The notes below the pieces were generated by a model, which was not told the DNA's origin, made no database searches, and was given only the letters and a program-made list of their open reading frames with translations. From contig CAAHDV010000191.1 in NCBI GenBank assembly GCA_900770535.1, positions 1-43,168 on the forward strand: 43,168 nt of DNA. Direction: 5' to 3'. The stretch comes from Lachnospiraceae bacterium (lineage in GTDB: Bacteria; Bacillota; Clostridia; Lachnospirales; Lachnospiraceae). Positions 26,212-34,142 of the stretch are shown one piece after another; position 1 is the stretch's first letter; every line of letters starts with the position of its first letter. A program made the position numbers and the translations under genes.

Positions 26212-26242
26212 GGGCGGCGGATGGATTCCGGCCGCCCGTTTT
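26212..26242 (+). terminator. GC-rich hairpin with a short T-tract after the cbiK-type gene
   Basis: GGGCGGC (26212-26218) pairs with GCCGCCC (26231-26237), then GTTTT. It could attenuate the genes downstream and lies only 17 bases before the next start. Confidence 0.5.
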
Positions 26243-26258
26243 GATAGGGATGAAAAAT

Positions 26259-27257
26259 ATGAGAAAGAAAATATATGGAATTGTGGCAGCAGTATGCGTA
26301 AGCAGTATTCTGGCAGCAGGCTGCGGTGGAAAAAATCAGGCAGAGACACTGCCCGCACAGGGCGGAAAGCCGGTTGTGGTATCGGAGGAGACTGGAAACG
26401 CGGATGGAGCAGAGAATCAGGACGCGCAGAAGGATGGTGCGGATGCGAAGGACAGTTCGCAGGAGAGTGCTGATGCCGATGTAGCTGCGGCAGATGAGAC
26501 TGCGGCGCAGCAGAGCGTCGGGACAGAAGGCATGACACCGGTGGCCGGATCAGAGTTAAAAGATGGCGTGTACCAGATTCAGGTGGACTCCAGTTCCAGT
26601 ATGTTTAAGATTGAGGCATGTGAGTTGACCGTAAAAGACGGCGAGATGACTGCAGATATGAAGATGGGTGGTACCGGTTACTTAAAGCTTTTTATGGGAA
26701 CTGGGGAAGAGGCTGCGAAGGCTTCTGAGGATCAGATGATCCCCTTTGAGGAAGATGGGGATGGAAGCCATCATTTTACGGTTCCGGTGGAGGCACTGGA
26801 CAAGGAACTGGACTGCGCTGCTTTCAGCAAGAAGAAAGAAAAATGGTATGACCGGGTTTTGGTATTCCGGGCGGATTCCCTTCCGGCGGACGCACTGACA
26901 GATGCGGCCCAGGTGACTGTGGAAAGCCTGGGACTGGCAGATGGTACTTACACTGTGGAGGTGTCCATGGAGGGCGGATCCGGTAAAGTGAGCGTGGAAT
27001 CTCCGGCGAAGCTTACCGTAAAGGATCAGAAGGCGGTTGCGGAGGTTGTGTGGAGCAGCCCAAATTATGATTACATGAAGGTTGGAGAGGAGAAATTTCT
27101 CCCGGTGAATCAGGGTGGAGAAACCTCTATGTTTGAAATTCCGGTGACCGTATTTGACCGGAAGATGTCGGTGGCGGCCGATACTACAGCCATGAGTACG
27201 CCCCATGAGATTGAATATACGCTGCGGTTTGATTCTGCAAGTGTTAAGGCAGAATGA
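26259..27257 (+). CDS. Two-domain NEAT-like surface lipoprotein
   Basis: The 332-residue protein has a lipoprotein signal with Cys22 (LAAGC) and an acidic, Ala/Asp-rich tether to about 95. Two similar beta-sandwich-like domains follow (about 97-215 and 217-330). Each starts DGxYxxxV, has a TVKDxxxxAxxxW/M stretch and ends in a Tyr-containing strand, the general pattern of NEAT (haem/iron-transport) domains. I do not see a clear haem-ligand motif, so the fold call is tentative. Its place between a surface CbiK and a BtuF/FecB-type receptor suggests it binds or passes on a tetrapyrrole. The ATG at 26259 follows AGGGAT; two earlier in-frame starts are less likely. Confidence 0.6.
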   Translation: MRKKIYGIVAAVCVSSILAAGCGGKNQAETLPAQGGKPVVVSEETGNADGAENQDAQKDGADAKDSSQESADADVAAADETAAQQSVGTEGMTPVAGSELKDGVYQIQVDSSSSMFKIEACELTVKDGEMTADMKMGGTGYLKLFMGTGEEAAKASEDQMIPFEEDGDGSHHFTVPVEALDKELDCAAFSKKKEKWYDRVLVFRADSLPADALTDAAQVTVESLGLADGTYTVEVSMEGGSGKVSVESPAKLTVKDQKAVAEVVWSSPNYDYMKVGEEKFLPVNQGGETSMFEIPVTVFDRKMSVAADTTAMSTPHEIEYTLRFDSASVKAE

Positions 27258-27306
27258 GAAAGCAGATGACACGGCGTGTGAATCGCGTTACAGAGTGAGG
27301 ATGAAT

Positions 27307-28620
27307 ATGAGAAAACGTGGAAATATGTGGCTGCGCCGCAACGTGCTGGCTGGTGCGCTGGTGGTGTTTCTGGCGGCGGGAGTTTCGGCCTGCGGTACTG
27401 GCAGGGTGTCGGGATCGGGGACGGAATCGGAGCAGAATGCGGCGGATGCTCGAAAGGCGGCTGCAGAAGCCGGAAATACGGATCAGGATGCGGGCAAATC
27501 CGGGAATGGTTCTGGCGGTGAATTGCAGCAGGATGGTTCAGGACAGTCTGGCCGTGCCGTGTCTGCACCGGTCTGGAGCAACATGAAGCCGGAGCGCAGC
27601 ATGGAGCTTTCCTACGCGAAGCAGTTTTCTGTAGATTATTATGACGGCGGCTATGACCTGATCCAGGTGCAGGATGATAGTACTTATCTGGTGGTGCCAG
27701 AGGAGGCTGCTGTGCCGGAGGGACTTCCTGCGTCCATTACCGTTTTGCAGAAGCCGTTGGATCATGTGTATCTGGCAGCGACATCCGCTATGGATCTGAT
27801 CGCAGCACTGAACCGGACGGACCGCATTACGTTGTCGGGCACGAAGGAGTCTGGCTGGTATGTGGAAGCCGCAAAGGAGGCCATGGAAGAAGGAAGCCTC
27901 ACCTACGCGGGCAAATACAGCGCGCCGGATTATGAGCAGATTGTTTCTTCGGGCTGTGATCTGGCGCTGGAATCCACCATGATCTATCATGTGCCGGATG
28001 TGAAAGCACAGTTAGAACAGTTAAAGATTCCGGTGTTTGTGGAGCGCTCCAGTTATGAGGCTCATCCTCTGGGAAGAATGGAGTGGATCCGCCTGTACGG
28101 TGTGCTGTTTGATGAGGAAGAAAAGGCAGAGCAGCTTTTTAAGGAACAGATGGAGCAGCTTGACGCAGTTCTGGCGAATCAGTCCACCGGAAAGAGTGCA
28201 GCATTTTTCTATATCACGACCAATGGTGCGGTCAATGTGCGAAAGCCGGGTGACTATGTGGCAAAGATGATCGAACTGGCGGGAGGAAGCTATGTGCCTC
28301 AGACGGCGGATGCAGACGAGAATGCCCTTTCCACCATGAACATGCAGATGGAAACCTTTTACGCGGAGGCAAAAGACGCAGACTGCCTGATCTACAACAG
28401 CACCATAGACGGGGAACTGCAGACGCTGGATGAGCTGCTGCAGAAAAGTCCGCTGCTGGCTGATTTTAAGGCGGTAAAGAATGGCAATGTCTGGTGTACC
28501 GGAAAAAATATGTTTCAGGAGACGATGGGGCTTGGAAATATGATTCTGGATATGCATGCAGTGCTTTCGGAGGATGCGCCGGATGAAGCAGAGCTTCATT
28601 ACCTGCACCGGCTGCGGTAA
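27307..28620 (+). CDS. BtuF/FecB-type ABC transporter substrate-binding lipoprotein
   Basis: The 437-residue protein has a signal peptide ending at Cys29 (VSAC), a Gly/Ser/Asp-rich tether and a type III binding fold (Peripla_BP_2). Typical stretches are VYLAATSAMDLIAALNRTDRI, YEQIVSSGCDLALE and NGNVWCTGKNMFQ. This class binds corrinoids, haem or ferric siderophores. The B12 riboswitch at the head of the gene cluster makes a corrinoid or related ligand the best guess. Starts at 27301 and 27307 are both possible; the second has better spacing from GAGG. The open frame reaches back into the previous gene, but that part is not family-like. Confidence 0.85.
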   Translation: MRKRGNMWLRRNVLAGALVVFLAAGVSACGTGRVSGSGTESEQNAADARKAAAEAGNTDQDAGKSGNGSGGELQQDGSGQSGRAVSAPVWSNMKPERSMELSYAKQFSVDYYDGGYDLIQVQDDSTYLVVPEEAAVPEGLPASITVLQKPLDHVYLAATSAMDLIAALNRTDRITLSGTKESGWYVEAAKEAMEEGSLTYAGKYSAPDYEQIVSSGCDLALESTMIYHVPDVKAQLEQLKIPVFVERSSYEAHPLGRMEWIRLYGVLFDEEEKAEQLFKEQMEQLDAVLANQSTGKSAAFFYITTNGAVNVRKPGDYVAKMIELAGGSYVPQTADADENALSTMNMQMETFYAEAKDADCLIYNSTIDGELQTLDELLQKSPLLADFKAVKNGNVWCTGKNMFQETMGLGNMILDMHAVLSEDAPDEAELHYLHRLR

Positions 28621-28733
28621 TTGCAGATCTGCAGCATGACTGGCTGTGAAGCAGTGGAATGTTGTGGGAGACTTATGGAAAACTGCAGGACAGAGAAGGC
28701 GAAAAACACAGGGAGAATGAAAGGAGAGAGAAC

Positions 28734-29750
28734 ATGAAAAATCGAACGGTGCGCTGCCAGCTGGCATTTTTGTTGCTGCTGCTTCTGCTGGCTATTCTGG
28801 CAGCAGTCAGCTTTGGTGTGGGAAGTGTTTCTCTTTCCCTTCGGGATATACAGGCAATTCTGACCGGGGCAGACCGGGAGAGTACGGCATTTCATATTTT
28901 GTGGGATATCCGGCTTCCGCGCATTCTTGCGGCGGCGCTGCTTGGCGGGGCACTTTCCGTATCCGGTTTTCTGCTTCAGACCTTTTTTGCAAACCCCATT
29001 GCCGGACCGTTCGTGCTGGGAATTTCTTCCGGCGCCAAGCTTGTGGTGGCTCTGGTCATGATCCTGTTTCTGGGAAAGGGGCTTTTTATGGGCTCCGCAG
29101 CCATGATCCTGGCGGCCTTTGCCGGATCTATGATCTCCATGGGATTTGTGCTGGCAATCGCAAGGCGGGTGCGGCAGATGTCCGTGCTGGTGGTATGCGG
29201 TGTCATGATCAGCTATATCTGTTCCGCAGTCACAGATTTCGTGGTGACATTTGCAGATGACTCCAATATCGTGAACCTCCACAACTGGTCCATGGGCAGC
29301 TTTTCCGGCACGACCTGGGATCAGGTGCAGGTGATGGCGGCGGTGGTTCTGCCAATCTTTCTCCTTTCGTTCTGTATGGCAAAGCCCATCGGGGCTTACC
29401 AGCTGGGGGAGGCGTATGCCAGAAGCCTGGGGGTCAATGTAAAACGGTTCCGGGCAGAGCTGATCCTGCTCTCCAGCATTTTATCAGCCTGTGTGACGGC
29501 CTTTGCCGGACCGGTATCCTTTGTCGGCATTGCAGTGCCGCAGCTGGTAAAGCGGATGTTCGGAACCGCAAAGCCCATCGTCATGATTCCGGGCAGCTTT
29601 CTGGGCGGCGCGGTGTTCTGCCTGTTCAGTGACCTGATTGCCCGCACGATGTTCGCTCCCACGGAGCTTTCCATCAGCTCGGTGACTGCGGTATTCGGAG
29701 CGCCGGTGGTGATCTGGATGATGATACGGGCAAGAAGCAGGCGGGACTGA
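28734..29750 (+). CDS. BtuC/FecC-type ABC transporter permease (FecCD family)
   Basis: The 338-residue membrane protein has the FecCD pattern: LSLRDIQAILTG, FHILWDIRLPRILAAALLGGALSVSGFLLQTFFANPIAGPFVLGISSGA, and FVGIAVPQLVKRMFGTAKP in the ATPase-contacting loop. About ten membrane helices are expected. It forms the channel for the binding lipoprotein just upstream. The start at 28734 has AAAGGAGAG; an upstream in-frame ATG at 28659 would add 25 polar residues and is unlikely. No ATPase gene follows directly; the likely partner is at 32838. Confidence 0.9.
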   Translation: MKNRTVRCQLAFLLLLLLLAILAAVSFGVGSVSLSLRDIQAILTGADRESTAFHILWDIRLPRILAAALLGGALSVSGFLLQTFFANPIAGPFVLGISSGAKLVVALVMILFLGKGLFMGSAAMILAAFAGSMISMGFVLAIARRVRQMSVLVVCGVMISYICSAVTDFVVTFADDSNIVNLHNWSMGSFSGTTWDQVQVMAAVVLPIFLLSFCMAKPIGAYQLGEAYARSLGVNVKRFRAELILLSSILSACVTAFAGPVSFVGIAVPQLVKRMFGTAKPIVMIPGSFLGGAVFCLFSDLIARTMFAPTELSISSVTAVFGAPVVIWMMIRARSRRD

Positions 29751-29779
29751 TCCGGCAGGAACGGCATCCCTGGGCTGAT

Positions 29780-29845
29780 TTTACAAAAATCATACAGATT
29801 CTATACAATTCCATGCCGGTAGATTTTACATACCCTCTTTATACT
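29780..29845 (+). promoter_or_regulatory. PhoP-box-like repeats and -10 element before the phosphatase gene
   Basis: TTTACA (29780), CATACA (29791) and TATACA (29802) are direct hexamers with an exact 11-bp period, and TTTACA recurs at 29825. The Gram-positive PhoP box is TT(A/C/T)A(C/T)A repeated with about 5-bp gaps. TATACT (29840-29845) is a fair -10 box with no recognisable -35, which suits an activator-dependent promoter. The downstream gene is phosphatase-like, which supports phosphate-starvation control. Confidence 0.5.
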
Positions 29846-29904
29846 CAAGCCATGATTTAAAAATTAACAGGAAGTTGAGTGTGAAACACGGAAAGGGTAT
29901 GGAA

Positions 29905-31464
29905 ATGAGAAAGAGAAACATTGCAGCAGGACTTTTGGCAGGCGTACTTATGATCGGCGGTCAGCATGTATGGGCTTCTACCGTTCATTACAATGACTCT
30001 TCCGCAACCGGCGGATCGGAAGAATGGCAGCAGTGGGTAGCAGACTGGAACCAGACAGCTTCTGACTTTACCAACGTATCGTTAACTCCGGGCGGCGCAG
30101 CATCGGAACTGAATTTTGCCTGGTATAGTGAGGGAACTGCCCCGACACCGGTTGTTTATTTCGGAACCGACAAGGACAATCTTCAGGCATGGAATGGAGC
30201 TGCCAATGGTGTGGATCCGGCTCTTACAGGCGGAAAGGCTTACAGTTATAACTACGTAACGGTAGACGGACTGAAAGAGAACACCACCTATTATTATTCC
30301 GTAGAGAAGAGCGGTGTCAGAACACCGGCGCAGGAGTACAAGACCGGCAGCTTTGAAAATGTAAAGATCCTGTATGTGGGTGATCCGCAGGTGGGCGCTT
30401 CCAAGGGACAGCCACAGGGCGAGGGAAAATTAAGCGCAGATTCCGGCGCAGCCAATACTGCAGCCCGCAACGATGGTTTTGCATGGGATCGTACCATGGA
30501 TAAAGCCCTGGAGCAGAATCCGGATCTGAACTTTGTGATTTCAGCAGGCGATCAGGTTAACAAGACCGGTAAACCGAAGGAGGAAGAGTATGCAGCATAC
30601 CTTTCCGCAAGCGCTTTAAAGGGACTTCCGGTAGCCACCACCATCGGCAACCATGATTCCTTAAATAAAGATTACAGCTATCATTTCAATAACCCGAATC
30701 CGACCAATCTGGGTATGACCGAAGCCGGCGGAGATTATTATTACAGCTATGGCCCGGGCCTCTTTATCGTTTTAAATACCAACAACTACAATGTGGCAGA
30801 ACATGAGCAGTCCATCCAGAAGGCAGTGGCAAACTTCCCGGATACCAAATGGAGAATCGTAACCATCCATCAGGATATCTACGGTTCTGGCCTGGATCAC
30901 TCTGATACAGACGGTATGATCCTTCGTACCCAACTGACTCCGGTCTTTGATAAATATGACATTGACGTTGTTCTTCAGGGACACGATCATACCTACAGCC
31001 GTTCCAAGATCCTTTACGGAGATGGAAAAAACCATGGTGCGTACGAGTTCAGACTGGATGAGACCGGACTGGATTACGACTGGGATCATGCTTACAACAG
31101 AAATACCGGTGACAGCATCACCTTAAATCCGGATGAAGCTGATACCGCAGCTGTGGATGCAAAGAATGGCTTTACTGCAGATAATAAGTGCTATACCATT
31201 GAGAGCTCTGGTAAGTCTGTTGTGACCAACCCGAAGGGAACCCTTTACATGACTGCAAACTCTGCATCCGGTTCCAAGTATTATGAGCTGATCAATTCCC
31301 AGCAGGATTACATTGAGGTAAGAAGTCAGAACTGGCTGCCGAGCTACTCTGTGATCAATCTGAGTGAGAATGATTTCAAGATCACCACCTATCAGATTAC
31401 CGATGAAGGCAAAGTAGAGAATATCGACCAGACCTTTACGATTCACAAAACTGTAGGCCGGTAG
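29905..31464 (+). CDS. Secreted purple-acid-phosphatase-like metallophosphoesterase
   Basis: The 519-residue protein has a signal peptide (cleavage probably after WAS, about residue 25). A fibronectin-like N-terminal domain (about 65-150, ending KENTTYYYSVEKSG) and a calcineurin-type metallophosphoesterase domain follow. Its metal-binding motifs are in order: YVGDPQVG, SAGDQVNKTG, GNHD, TIHQD and GHDHTYSR. This is the layout of bacterial purple acid phosphatases, which release phosphate from organic esters outside the cell. The ATG at 29905 follows GGAAAGGG at seven bases. The gene has its own promoter and terminator, so it interrupts the transporter cluster as a separate unit. Confidence 0.88.
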   Translation: MRKRNIAAGLLAGVLMIGGQHVWASTVHYNDSSATGGSEEWQQWVADWNQTASDFTNVSLTPGGAASELNFAWYSEGTAPTPVVYFGTDKDNLQAWNGAANGVDPALTGGKAYSYNYVTVDGLKENTTYYYSVEKSGVRTPAQEYKTGSFENVKILYVGDPQVGASKGQPQGEGKLSADSGAANTAARNDGFAWDRTMDKALEQNPDLNFVISAGDQVNKTGKPKEEEYAAYLSASALKGLPVATTIGNHDSLNKDYSYHFNNPNPTNLGMTEAGGDYYYSYGPGLFIVLNTNNYNVAEHEQSIQKAVANFPDTKWRIVTIHQDIYGSGLDHSDTDGMILRTQLTPVFDKYDIDVVLQGHDHTYSRSKILYGDGKNHGAYEFRLDETGLDYDWDHAYNRNTGDSITLNPDEADTAAVDAKNGFTADNKCYTIESSGKSVVTNPKGTLYMTANSASGSKYYELINSQQDYIEVRSQNWLPSYSVINLSENDFKITTYQITDEGKVENIDQTFTIHKTVGR

Positions 31465-31483
31465 GTAAAAACAGAAAAAACTT

Positions 31484-31527
31484 TGTCCCGCAGAAGCAAA
31501 ATATGGCTTTTGCGGGACATTATTTTA
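31484..31527 (+). terminator. Intrinsic terminator of the phosphatase gene
   Basis: TGTCCCGCAGAAGC pairs with GCTTTTGCGGGACA (13 of 14) around eight bases, followed by TTATTTT. Confidence 0.85.
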
Positions 31528-31545
31528 GATAAACGGGGTATCAGA

Positions 31546-32682
31546 ATGGATCAGGCACTAAAAAAGCAGATAAAAAAATACGCAGTCATGACGTTGATTA
31601 TGCTGATCATGGCACTGGCTGTGGGAAAACTGAATCAGGTCAATAAAACGCAGCTCATCAACCGCACCGGGCAGACCTTTGAAACGGGAAAAGTGGTCCG
31701 CATTCTGGAGGACAATATCCAGGAAGATGGAATGCGCGTGGGTCAGCAGACGGTGGTGGTGAAGATGACCAGTGGCGTGAAAAAGGGGCAGGAGCTGACA
31801 ACGACCAGCAGCGCCGGATATCTGTTCGGAGCAGCCTGTACTGTGGGTATGCGGGTGGTGGTTCTTCAGAGCGTTGCGGGAGATTCGGTGATCACAAGCG
31901 TGTATTCCATGGACCGGAAAGAAGTCGTGATCGGATTTGTGGTGCTTTACCTGTTGGCATTGTGCCTGGTAGGCGGGATGCAGGGCGTGAAAGGCGCTCT
32001 GGGCCTGATCTTTACCTTCGGAGCCATTCTCCTGATTTATCTTCCGGTGGTGTATATGGGATATTCCCCATTCTGGACAGCGGTATTTTTATGTGTCATT
32101 ACAACGGTGGTGACCATGTATCTCATCGGAGGTGCTTCTGAAAAAACGGTCTGCGCTGTTCTCGGAACCATTGCGGGTGTTCTCATTGCCGGGATCACAG
32201 CGACGGTGTTTTCCAAAATGTCCGGGATCACGGGCTGGAATGTATCTGACATAGAGAGTCTTCTGACCCTTTATGAGACCAACAATATTCAGGTGGGCGG
32301 TCTTTTGTTTTCTGGTCTGCTGATCAGTACACTGGGAGCGGTCATGGATGTGGCTATGTCCATTTCCAGTGCCATGAAAGAGATTTATGACCAGAATCCG
32401 GAGATCACGCGCCTGCAGCTGATCAAAGCAGGAATGCGGGTTGGCCGTGATATGATGGGAACGGATTCCAATACTCTGATCCTGGCGTTTGCAGGAAGCA
32501 GCATTTCGATGCTTCTGATGGATTATGCGTATCATCTTCCATATCTGCAGATTATCAACTCCAATAATATCGGCATTGCCCTGATGCAGGGACTTTCCGG
32601 AAGTTTCGGAATCGTCTTAAGTGTTCCGGCAACGGTGGCTTTCGCTGCCTGGATTTATACGGGCAGAAGCAAAGAGCAGTAG
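31546..32682 (+). CDS. YibE/F family membrane protein
   Basis: The 378-residue protein has one N-terminal membrane segment, an extracytoplasmic beta-rich domain (about 35-125) with the YibE/F pattern EDGMRVGQQTVVVKMTSG, and then seven or so membrane helices. The later stretch GLLISTLGAVMDVAMSISSAMKEI is characteristic of the family. Its biochemical role is not known. The start at 31546 follows GGGG. The gene lies between the phosphatase terminator and the promoter of the BtuD-type ATPase gene and may be transcribed by read-through. Confidence 0.85.
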   Translation: MDQALKKQIKKYAVMTLIMLIMALAVGKLNQVNKTQLINRTGQTFETGKVVRILEDNIQEDGMRVGQQTVVVKMTSGVKKGQELTTTSSAGYLFGAACTVGMRVVVLQSVAGDSVITSVYSMDRKEVVIGFVVLYLLALCLVGGMQGVKGALGLIFTFGAILLIYLPVVYMGYSPFWTAVFLCVITTVVTMYLIGGASEKTVCAVLGTIAGVLIAGITATVFSKMSGITGWNVSDIESLLTLYETNNIQVGGLLFSGLLISTLGAVMDVAMSISSAMKEIYDQNPEITRLQLIKAGMRVGRDMMGTDSNTLILAFAGSSISMLLMDYAYHLPYLQIINSNNIGIALMQGLSGSFGIVLSVPATVAFAAWIYTGRSKEQ

Positions 32683-32725
32683 GTGGAAAATATTTTTGAT
32701 TTGTATCCTTTTTCTGCATAAATTG

Positions 32726-32734
32726 TGTTATAAT
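32726..32734 (+). promoter_or_regulatory. Extended -10 promoter of the BtuD-type ATPase gene
   Basis: TGTTATAAT is a perfect extended -10 element about 100 bases before the GTG start. No good -35 box is present. Confidence 0.55.
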
Positions 32735-32762
32735 CCTTTTTACTTAATTCTTCATAACGATT

Positions 32763-32803
32763 GCGCCAGTGCGCGGATCTGGGATGCCGGACAGCGCCTG
32801 GCG
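32763..32803 (+). other. Stable leader hairpin before the ATPase gene
   Basis: GCGCCAG-T-GCGC (32763-32774) pairs with GCGC-CTGGCG (32794-32803), one bulge and a 19-nt apical region. It lies inside the 5' leader of the ATPase gene. It matches no riboswitch class I can recall. Confidence 0.5.
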
Positions 32804-32837
32804 TATTTCAGTTCCTAATAAAAAGGAGATAGAGACG

Positions 32838-33953
32838 GTGAGACAGGAAGATGCGTATCTGAAAACAGAAGATCTTGCGGCGGGCTACGACGGAACGGCC
32901 TGGATCCGCGAGATCAGCATTCATGCTTCACGCGGAGAGATCGTGACACTGATCGGTCCGAATGGAGCGGGGAAATCTACAATCTTAAAGAGCATTGCTG
33001 GACAGTTAAAGCCGGTGGGCGGTGTGGTCAGCCTGGACGGCCGGGAAATGGGACAGTGGCCGGAAACCGAGATTGCCCACCGGATGGCTGTGATGATGAC
33101 AGAGCGGACGCAGCCAGAGCTTATGACCTGTTTTGATGTGGCTGCCATGGGGCGTTATCCGCACACAGGCCGTTTTGGAATCCTGTCGGAAACAGACCGG
33201 GAGATCGTGCGGGACGCGCTTGCCATGGTGCATGCGCAGGATCTGGCAGACCGGGATTTTTCCCGGATCAGCGATGGACAGAGACAGCGGATCCTGCTTG
33301 CCCGGGCCATCTGCCAGCAGCCGCAGATCATTCTTCTGGATGAGCCGACCTCGTTTCTGGATATCCGGCACAAGATGGAACTGCTGACCATCTTAAAGAA
33401 GCTGGTACGGGAGAAGCGGGTGGCGGTGTTAATGTCCATGCATGAGCTGGATCTGGCCCAGAAGGTGTCGGATTACATTGTGTGCGTGGGGGAAAATAAA
33501 ATCTGGAAATGCGGGACACCGGAGGAAATCTTGACGGCGGAAAACATGGAGATGCTGTTTGGCATTCCGGCGGAAAGCTATCAGGCGGAATACGGATCGG
33601 TGGAACTGCCGCCGGTATCCGGAGAGCCAGAGGTCTTTGTGATTGGCGGAAACGGCAGCGGAATCCCGGTTTACCGGAAGCTGCAGCGCCAGGGCATTCC
33701 TTTTGCAGCAGGCGTACTGCATGAGAATGATCTGGATTATCCGGTGGCAAAGGCACTGGCGGTGCAGGTTGTTTCAGAGCAGCCGTATGAGGAAATCCGG
33801 GAAGAAACGTATGAAGAGGCACTTCGGGCTGTGAAGAGATGCGGGAAGGCGATCTGCTGTGTACAGAAATTTGGAAGCGGGAACAGGAAAAACAAAGAAC
33901 TGGTGCAGTGGGCGGAGCAAAATGGAATATTAGTGAGTCCGGCGAATGCCTGA
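32838..33953 (+). CDS. BtuD/FecE-type ABC transporter ATPase with extra C-terminal domain
   Basis: The 371-residue protein starts at a GTG preceded by AAAAAGGAG. Residues 1-250 are a FecE/BtuD ATPase: Walker A GPNGAGKST (40-48), signature ISDGQRQR, Walker B IILLDEPTSFLD and H-loop MSMHELDLA. The remaining 115 or so residues are unusual for the family. They read as a small Rossmann-like domain with EVFVIGGNGSGIPVYRKL, then ALAVQVVSEQPYEE and a C-terminal helix. It is the only FecE-type ATPase in the window, so it probably serves the BtuF/BtuC-type genes at 27307-29750, though it has its own promoter. The extra domain might sense the ligand or a nucleotide; that is a guess. Confidence 0.85.
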   Translation: MRQEDAYLKTEDLAAGYDGTAWIREISIHASRGEIVTLIGPNGAGKSTILKSIAGQLKPVGGVVSLDGREMGQWPETEIAHRMAVMMTERTQPELMTCFDVAAMGRYPHTGRFGILSETDREIVRDALAMVHAQDLADRDFSRISDGQRQRILLARAICQQPQIILLDEPTSFLDIRHKMELLTILKKLVREKRVAVLMSMHELDLAQKVSDYIVCVGENKIWKCGTPEEILTAENMEMLFGIPAESYQAEYGSVELPPVSGEPEVFVIGGNGSGIPVYRKLQRQGIPFAAGVLHENDLDYPVAKALAVQVVSEQPYEEIREETYEEALRAVKRCGKAICCVQKFGSGNRKNKELVQWAEQNGILVSPANA

Positions 33954-34021
33954 GCCCGGTGGGAAAATATAAGCAAAAGCAGGTTTTTTGTAATAAGAGT
34001 TCCCGTTTTGCGAAAAAAGAG

Positions 34022-34050
34022 TAGACAGAAACACTTTAGTATGCTACCAT
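34022..34050 (+). promoter_or_regulatory. Probable promoter of the polar amino acid ABC operon
   Basis: TAGACA (34022-34027) and TACCAT (34045-34050), 17 bases apart, precede the operon by about 95 bases. Each box is only a partial match. Confidence 0.4.
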
Positions 34051-34080
34051 GATAACGTGTTCGCGGTACGTGTACAGCAT

Positions 34081-34112
34081 TTTGTTTCAGAAAAGGAGTG
34101 AACTGAAACAAA
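34081..34112 (+). promoter_or_regulatory. Perfect inverted repeat in the operon leader
   Basis: TTTGTTTCAG and CTGAAACAAA are perfect 10-bp arms around a 12-nt loop containing AAGGAG. It lies in the leader, 14 bases before the true ribosome site, and could be an operator or an RNA hairpin. Confidence 0.55.
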
Positions 34113-34142
34113 AAACCCCACAAAACGAGGAGGAAAACTATT

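Noticed and set aside
29905..31464. Phosphatase as part of the corrinoid transport operon
   Set aside because: It has its own promoter-like region and a clear terminator, so co-transcription with the transporter genes is unlikely.
32763..32803. Known riboswitch before the BtuD-type ATPase gene
   Set aside because: The hairpin lacks the conserved blocks of cobalamin, NiCo, ZTP and fluoride classes; reported only as a leader hairpin.
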